From contig NZ_BAKI01000022.1 of the NCBI RefSeq assembly GCF_000583655.1, forward strand, positions 1 to 40,387: a stretch of DNA of 40,387 nt, given 5' to 3'. Each line of letters begins with the position of its first letter. Within the stretch, counting starts at the first letter, position 1. The stretch comes from Lentilactobacillus farraginis DSM 18382 = JCM 14108. GTDB lineage: Bacteria > Bacillota > Bacilli > Lactobacillales > Lactobacillaceae. Positions 36,053-40,387 of this stretch are shown here, piece after piece. A model generated the notes under the pieces. The model was not told the origin of the DNA. It searched no databases and saw nothing but the letters and a program-made list of their open reading frames with translations. Both the position numbers and the translations under genes were made by a program.

Positions 36053-36897
36053 TTGAAGAAAATTACGATTCGTTTATTGGGGTTATTGGGTACTTTAGGC
36101 GCTATTACCATTTTGTTAACTGGTTGTGGTCAAAACAAATCCGCATCTAACGCAAAGGGGCCCATTATTTGTGCGACTTCAGGAACATTATATCCAACCT
36201 CGTTTCATGATGAAAAAAGTAACCGTTTAACCGGTTACGACGTTGAAATTGTCCGAGCCGTTGCTAAAAAATTGAACCGAAAAGTGACATTTAAAGAAAT
36301 GAGTGTGGATGGCCAGTTAACCGCTGTTAAAACCGGCAAAGCGATATGGCCGCCAACGATTTTGCTGTTTCGCCCGTCCGGAAAAAGCAGTTCACTTTTT
36401 CAACACCCTATAAGCACTCATTTGACAGCATCATCGTTCGCCGAAAAGACAATTCGGGAATTCACACTTGGGCCGATATAAAGGGAAAACGAGCTGCTGG
36501 TGAAGCCGGTACAAATTATCAACGGCTAGCCAAGCAGCTGGATGCCAAGACGGTCAATTATGATAACGTTTCAAACGATATCTATATGAAAGACGTTAAA
36601 AACGGCAAGACCGATTTAATCATGAACGATTATTATCTGCAAAAATTAGCATTGGCTGCAGTTCCGAATAACGGCTTAAAAATTCTTAATAATATGTATT
36701 TCAAGACCAATGAGGACGGCAAGGGAACCGGAATTATCCTGAAAAAAGGAAATACCAAATTGCAAAAACAAGTTAATAAAGTCCTAAGTGAGCTAAAAAA
36801 AGACGGTACCTTGAAAAAGCTGTCCATGAAGTATTACCACGCCGACGTCTCTAAACAACCTAAAGTCCATATTTCAAAAACTTTCACAATCAAATAG
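36053..36897 (+). pseudogene. Amino-acid ABC transporter substrate-binding lipoprotein, one frameshift as read
   Basis: Extracellular solute-binding protein of the polar amino-acid family (SBP_bac_3), tethered by lipid. It starts at the TTG at 36053 behind GGGAGGAAT. The signal peptide ends in lipobox LTGC (Cys near residue 25). Domain segments are GYDVEIVRAVAKKLNRKVTF and, near the end, LKKDGTLKKLSMKYY. The frame is lost near 36342; one extra base gives KTGKADMAANDFAVSPVRKKQF. The restored gene is 846 nt, 281 residues, typical for the family. The permease gene begins 10 bp downstream. A cre site at the promoter suggests carbon control; the ligand is unknown. Confidence 0.88.
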
Positions 36898-36906
36898 GTG
36901 AACATA

Positions 36907-37572
36907 GTGAATATTCTCAATTACTTTTCCATTCCCAACTTTTTTAACGCGCCTTTGGCTTTTCACGCCATCCCAAAAATTCTGGCCGGATTACCAATGT
37001 CCTTTTATTTAACCGGTGTGAGTTTCATTGGGGCTTTGATTCTGGGCCTATTTCTTACCCTGGCTCAGATGAGTCAAGTCAAGTGGCTGCATTGGCCTGC
37101 CAGGGCTTTTATTTCGTTTATGCGCGGCGTCCCAATGCTGGTCCTACTGTTCATTATCTACTTTGGCTTTGGCGCCAATGCCCTGCCAGCTGCGGTGATT
37201 GCTTTTACAATTAATTGCAGCGCCTTTGTTTCCGAAGTATTCCGTTCATCATTCAATGCCGTTAACCGCGGTCAATGGGAAGCGGCATACTCACTGGGGC
37301 TGCCATATCGCACGGTTGTCGCCAAAGTAATTTTCCCACAGGCTTTTAGAATTGCAATTCCGGCACTGGGAAATATTTTACTGGATCTGTTCAAAAGTAC
37401 GTCATTGGCAGCAATGATTACCGTTAGTGAGATGTTTATGGACGCTAAAATCATTGCAGGTGCCTACCAGGACTACATGAGTATTTACATCGTAATGGCA
37501 ATTATTTATTGGTTCTTCTGTTGGCTGCTGACATTGGGACAGTCCCTACTGGAACGATACCTGGCTTCATAA
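36907..37572 (+). CDS. Amino-acid ABC transporter permease (HisM/GlnP type)
   Basis: Membrane subunit of 221 residues with about five helices. It carries the EAA loop that docks the ATPase (EAAYSLGLPYRTVVAKVIFPQAFRIAIPALGN, about residues 125-156) and FMRGVPMLVLLFIIYF earlier. The start is the GTG at 36907, 6 nt after AGGTG; the GTG at 36898 overlaps that site. It is cotranscribed with the substrate-binding protein. No ATP-binding subunit gene lies beside it, so the transporter must borrow an ATPase from elsewhere. Confidence 0.9.
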   Translation: MNILNYFSIPNFFNAPLAFHAIPKILAGLPMSFYLTGVSFIGALILGLFLTLAQMSQVKWLHWPARAFISFMRGVPMLVLLFIIYFGFGANALPAAVIAFTINCSAFVSEVFRSSFNAVNRGQWEAAYSLGLPYRTVVAKVIFPQAFRIAIPALGNILLDLFKSTSLAAMITVSEMFMDAKIIAGAYQDYMSIYIVMAIIYWFFCWLLTLGQSLLERYLAS

Positions 37573-37621
37573 TTTTGAGCTTGTTAATTATTTTTTAATT
37601 AATATTTTGTCACATAAGCGG

Positions 37622-37656
37622 CATCAAAATCGACTTGGAACAAATTGATTTTGATG
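37622..37656 (+). terminator. Terminator after the ABC permease
   Basis: CATCAAAATC (37622-37631) pairs with GATTTTGATG (37647-37656). TCGTTTGTTTTG follows. It lies 49 bp after the permease stop. Confidence 0.75.
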
Positions 37657-37724
37657 TCGTTTGTTTTGCCCGTTTTTATCACAATTAAAGCGTTAACAAC
37701 CAACTTCCCGAATCATTCAATCGG

Positions 37725-37752
37725 TTGCACAACCTCAGTTAAATGTTATAAT
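37725..37752 (+). promoter_or_regulatory. Promoter of the YczE-like gene
   Basis: TTGCAC (37725-37730), 16-nt spacer, consensus TATAAT (37747-37752). It lies 48 bp upstream of the start codon. Confidence 0.75.
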
Positions 37753-37800
37753 CAACACTAATTTAGAATTTCTCTCAGAAAGCTTGAAAGGAAGCGTTTG

Positions 37801-38730
37801 ATGTTAAGTAACACCAAAGAAAATTCTTCAGATAGTGATTCAACCCATCTCAATAAATTTGCGGATGTTGGTTTGCGAACCCTAATGGCTTTTGTTGGGA
37901 TCGCGATTCTATCATCCGGAACAACCCTGCTTCGCGAGGGAAATGTTGGTTTGGATCCGTTTACCGCCATGAATACCGGTTTAGCGGCCAAGTTCGGCAC
38001 CGGCCTCGGAAACGCGCAGTTAATGGCCAATCTGGTCATTTTCATCTTTATTCTGATTCTGGATCGTAGAAAAATCGGTATCGGCACAATTCTTAATATG
38101 ACCCTGGTTGGTTACGAAATCCAATGGTTGTCCGCGGTGTACAAAATGGTTTTACCCAATACCGTTAACGTCTTTACAACCGTTACTGACTTAATCATTG
38201 GTCTACTGTTATTTACGCTTGGCTCATCCCTTTACATGGGCGCTAATTTGGGCGTTGCACCCTATGATGCCATTGCGCCGATTGCCTCAACCAGATTGCA
38301 CATCAAGTACCGCTCTGCTAGAATAACCCAGGATGTTGTATTTATGGCAACGGCCTTCTTTGTTGGTGGTGCGGTTGGTTTCGCAACGATTATCGTGGCT
38401 TTCTTTACAGGCCCACTGATTGCCTATTGGGATGATCATGTAAGCGAAAAGATAAAACAGGGCATCACTAATTTCAGTTCCACACCCAGCTTTTCAACTG
38501 CTGGCAGACAATTAGCAAGCGTTGGCAAAAGCGGTTATTATACTGTTCGCCACGCCTACGAATTAACCGAACAAACCCAACGACAATTATCAAACTATTC
38601 AAACGAAGAGTTGAACGAACGAATCGCGCGAACCCGAAGTCGTTCCAAAGAACTTGGTCAAGTCTATGAAAACACCCAAAAACAGCTCAGATTATTGCAG
38701 GGTGAAGCAGATAAGCGTAAGAAACACTAA
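37801..38730 (+). CDS. YczE/YitT-like membrane protein with a charged C-terminal extension
   Basis: Integral membrane protein of 309 residues. The first about 205 residues hold five or six helices with family-typical repeats (GNVGLDPFTAMNTGLA and its counterpart GANLGVAPYDAIAPIAS). The last about 100 residues are hydrophilic and probably partly coiled coil (NYSNEELNERIARTRSRSKELGQVYENTQKQL), ending in Lys/His. YczE relatives affect antibiotic production in Bacillus, but their transport function is unsettled. The ATG at 37801 follows AAGGAAG; a TTG directly before it is an alternative. The extension is longer than I expect for the family. Confidence 0.8.
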   Translation: MLSNTKENSSDSDSTHLNKFADVGLRTLMAFVGIAILSSGTTLLREGNVGLDPFTAMNTGLAAKFGTGLGNAQLMANLVIFIFILILDRRKIGIGTILNMTLVGYEIQWLSAVYKMVLPNTVNVFTTVTDLIIGLLLFTLGSSLYMGANLGVAPYDAIAPIASTRLHIKYRSARITQDVVFMATAFFVGGAVGFATIIVAFFTGPLIAYWDDHVSEKIKQGITNFSSTPSFSTAGRQLASVGKSGYYTVRHAYELTEQTQRQLSNYSNEELNERIARTRSRSKELGQVYENTQKQLRLLQGEADKRKKH

Positions 38731-38738
38731 CCACTCAC

Positions 38739-38768
38739 TTGACTTGTCCGGCAAAATCTCTGTATGTT
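38739..38768 (+). promoter_or_regulatory. Promoter of the choloylglycine hydrolase gene
   Basis: TTGACT (38739-38744), 18-nt spacer, TATGTT (38763-38768). It starts 9 bp after the YczE-like stop and gives a leader of about 17 nt. Confidence 0.6.
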
Positions 38769-38791
38769 ACCAATACATGGAGGGATCAAAT

Positions 38792-39777
38792 ATGTGCACG
38801 AGTGTAACCTTTTTATCAGAAACCGGCGATAATTTTCTCGCCAGGACAATGGATTTCGCATTTGAACTAGATGGTCGGCCAGTTGTCATTCCCCGTCGCC
38901 AACACTTCGACTCTGCCGCTGACCCAAACGGTTATGATACCAGGCTGGCATTTGTTGGTGCGGGACGTAACTTGGGCAGTGGTTATATTCTTGTCGATGG
39001 CGTTAATGAACGAGGATTCAGCGGCGCTGCTCTATATTTCAGCGGTGAAGCCAGCTACGCCGATCAAATCAAGCCTAATCACACCAATTTAGCTTCTTAT
39101 GAAGTTCTCAATTGGCTTTTGGGAAATGCAGATAGTTGCGCGGACGCTGCTGACCTGATCAAAAAACTGAACGTCGTAAATGTCCCCATCAAATTAATGG
39201 GGACGGTCGTACCGTTACATTGGATCGTTTCAGATCGTTACGGTGACTGCCGAGTCTTGGAAATCAGGCTGATGGCGTTCATTATCTTAAAGATCCCGTG
39301 GGCGTTATGACTAATTCCCCTGATTTTGAATGGCATTTAAAGAATCTTAACAACTATACCGAGTTACAGCCCGGACCGCACCCGGACCGGGACTACCATG
39401 GTTATCGAATCTCATCTTATGGCCCGGGCAGTGGTGCCTTGGGAATGCCGGGCGATTACACTTCAACTTCCCGCTTTATCCGAACTGCCTTTATGCGCCA
39501 GTACACAACCGGCGCTCAAAGCAAAGACGCCGTTAATGTGTTGAGCCATATCCTAAACGCTGTTGAAATTCCCAAGGGCGTTAAGCTCAAAGAAAATGGG
39601 GAAGCTGATTATACGCAGTATCGTGGCTATATGGACTCAGCCAATCTGACTTATTACATGCAGCCTTACGATAATCAAACCATTTCAAAGGTTACGTTGA
39701 CCGACGATTTAATGAATGCGGATCAGCCCGTGGAATTCCCGTTGGAACACGAGCAAACCTATCATCAATTAAATTAA
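38792..39777 (+). pseudogene. Choloylglycine hydrolase family protein (bile salt hydrolase / penicillin V acylase), one frameshift as read
   Basis: N-terminal nucleophile amidase that cleaves conjugated bile salts or penicillin V. Initiation at the ATG at 38792 (after TGGAGGGATC) puts the catalytic Cys at position 2 (MCTSVTF), exposed after Met removal. Arg and Asp of ARTMDF and the Asn of GVNERGFSGAALYF are in place, and later DSANLTYYMQPYDN. The frame is lost near 39267; one extra base gives EISADGVHYLKDPVGVMTNSPDFEWH. The restored gene is 987 nt, 328 residues, the family norm. Sequence does not decide between bile salts and penicillin. A MarR regulator is convergent. Confidence 0.9.
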
Positions 39778-39786
39778 CCAGCAGTC

Positions 39787-39823
39787 AAAAACCACACCTT
39801 CCCAATCGAAGCGTGTGGTTTTT
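39787..39823. terminator. Bidirectional terminator
   Basis: AAAAACCACAC (39787-39797) pairs perfectly with GTGTGGTTTTT (39813-39823), flanked by T-rich sequence. It lies between the convergent hydrolase and MarR genes. Confidence 0.9.
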
Positions 39824-39843
39824 ATTTTCGGTTATAATCATTT

Positions 39844-40281
39844 CTAAACCGTTTTTTCTAAAATTGCCGTTACAAGCTTGTCCAATTCATGATACATTAC
39901 TTGTGGTCTTTTGATGCCGGCCCTTTTAAACTTTGACCGCCACCAAGCTGCCATCAGCTTGTTAATTTTTCGACAAACCTGTTCGCCCTTATCCGTCACC
40001 GTCAGCCAGCTGTTTCTTCGATCTTTCTGGTCAGGTTCCTTTTGAATATAACCGTTTTTAAGTAACCGATTCAGTTCCCGACTAACCGCTGCTTTACTAA
40101 GCACCAGCCGGCTGGCAATGGTTCGCGCCGTTATCCGTTTTTCATCTTTGATAAAAAGCAATAAGTTAACATTGGCAGCCGTTAACCCCTCCAGATCCAG
40201 TTGCCGCTTCAATTCTACAAAAGCCGATCTCTTAATAATACTGGCATATCTACTGATTTGATTAGCCTCAACATCATTCAC
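39844..40281 (-). CDS. MarR-family transcriptional regulator
   Basis: Winged-helix regulator of 145 residues. The DNA-binding region reads ITARTIASRLVLSKAAVSRELNRLLKNGYIQKEPDQKDRRNSWLTVTDKG (about residues 48-97), including the family's DxRxxxLxLT-type wing. Terminal helices would form the dimer interface, the last of them rich in Lys/Arg. The GTG at 40281 has GGAGGGG 7 nt upstream and is preferred over the ATG at 40308. The upstream 106 bp to the window end contain a TATAAT-like -10. Its target is unknown; the convergent hydrolase has its own promoter. Confidence 0.85.
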   Translation of the reverse strand: MNDVEANQISRYASIIKRSAFVELKRQLDLEGLTAANVNLLLFIKDEKRITARTIASRLVLSKAAVSRELNRLLKNGYIQKEPDQKDRRNSWLTVTDKGEQVCRKINKLMAAWWRSKFKRAGIKRPQVMYHELDKLVTAILEKTV

Positions 40282-40387
40282 GCGAATACCCCTCCATCCA
40301 TATGCCAATATTATAAATGAAAATTTGTTATTTTAAAATAAGTTAAAGTAAAACAAGCCCCCGCCATTTTTCAAAATCGGAAAATGC

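Noticed and set aside
1..40387. tRNA or rRNA genes, prophage and integrase attachment sites
   Set aside because: No cloverleaf, rRNA-like sequence, phage gene or integrase was seen on either strand.

Overview
The window looks like chromosome of a low-to-mid GC lactic acid bacterium of the family Lactobacillaceae. The evidence is a T-box leader, CcpA-type cre sites, an arabinose locus with an AraR-type repressor, a bile-salt/penicillin amidase homologue, and a secreted protein carrying the wall/S-layer repeat known from the Levilactobacillus brevis / Lentilactobacillus group. That placement is inference; no rRNA or tRNA gene is present to anchor it.

Layout. 0.06-2.9 kb: MMPL-type membrane transporter (minus). 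3.2-6.2 kb: LacI/GalR-type repressor divergent from phosphoglucomutase. 6.3-8.1 kb: membrane-anchored glycerophosphodiesterase. 8.3-12.0 kb: DegV protein, then a multidrug MFS pump, a TetR repressor and a flavodoxin-fold NAD(P)H oxidoreductase. 12.1-13.7 and 18.1-19.7 kb: two copies of a tnpB-only IS200/IS605-type element, with 3-methyladenine glycosylase, a secreted amidase, an S-layer-like protein and an interrupted secreted protein between them. 19.7-23.1 kb: two-component system divergent from an ABC exporter, a typical antimicrobial-peptide sensing/defence module. 23.1-24.7 kb: M20 peptidase behind a T-box. 24.7-29.6 kb: ABC-F ATPase, histidine phosphatase, membrane protein, aldo/keto reductase and acetyltransferase. 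29.6-29.9 kb: a threefold 124-bp tandem repeat with covarying stems. 30.0-35.8 kb: arabinose regulon (araA, pentose porter, araR, small membrane protein, mutarotase). 36.0-40.3 kb: amino-acid ABC transporter without its ATPase, YczE-like membrane protein, choloylglycine hydrolase and MarR regulator.

Two things dominate the reading. First, ten genes are interrupted by twelve frameshifts, and every one is explained by a single missing base. Adding those bases back restores whole-codon lengths typical of each family. This is much better explained by deletion errors in the sequence than by decay, so the affected genes are typed as pseudogenes as read but are probably functional. Second, regulation is unusually legible. 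Two AraR-like operators sit in the spacers of the porter-araA and araR promoters, cre sites lie at three promoters, a T-box controls the peptidase, and likely autoregulatory operators precede lacI and tetR.

No CRISPR array, prophage, rRNA or tRNA was seen. The most original signals are the covarying tandem repeat at 29.6-29.9 kb and the two tnpB elements, whose flanks give readable candidate omega-RNA guides.
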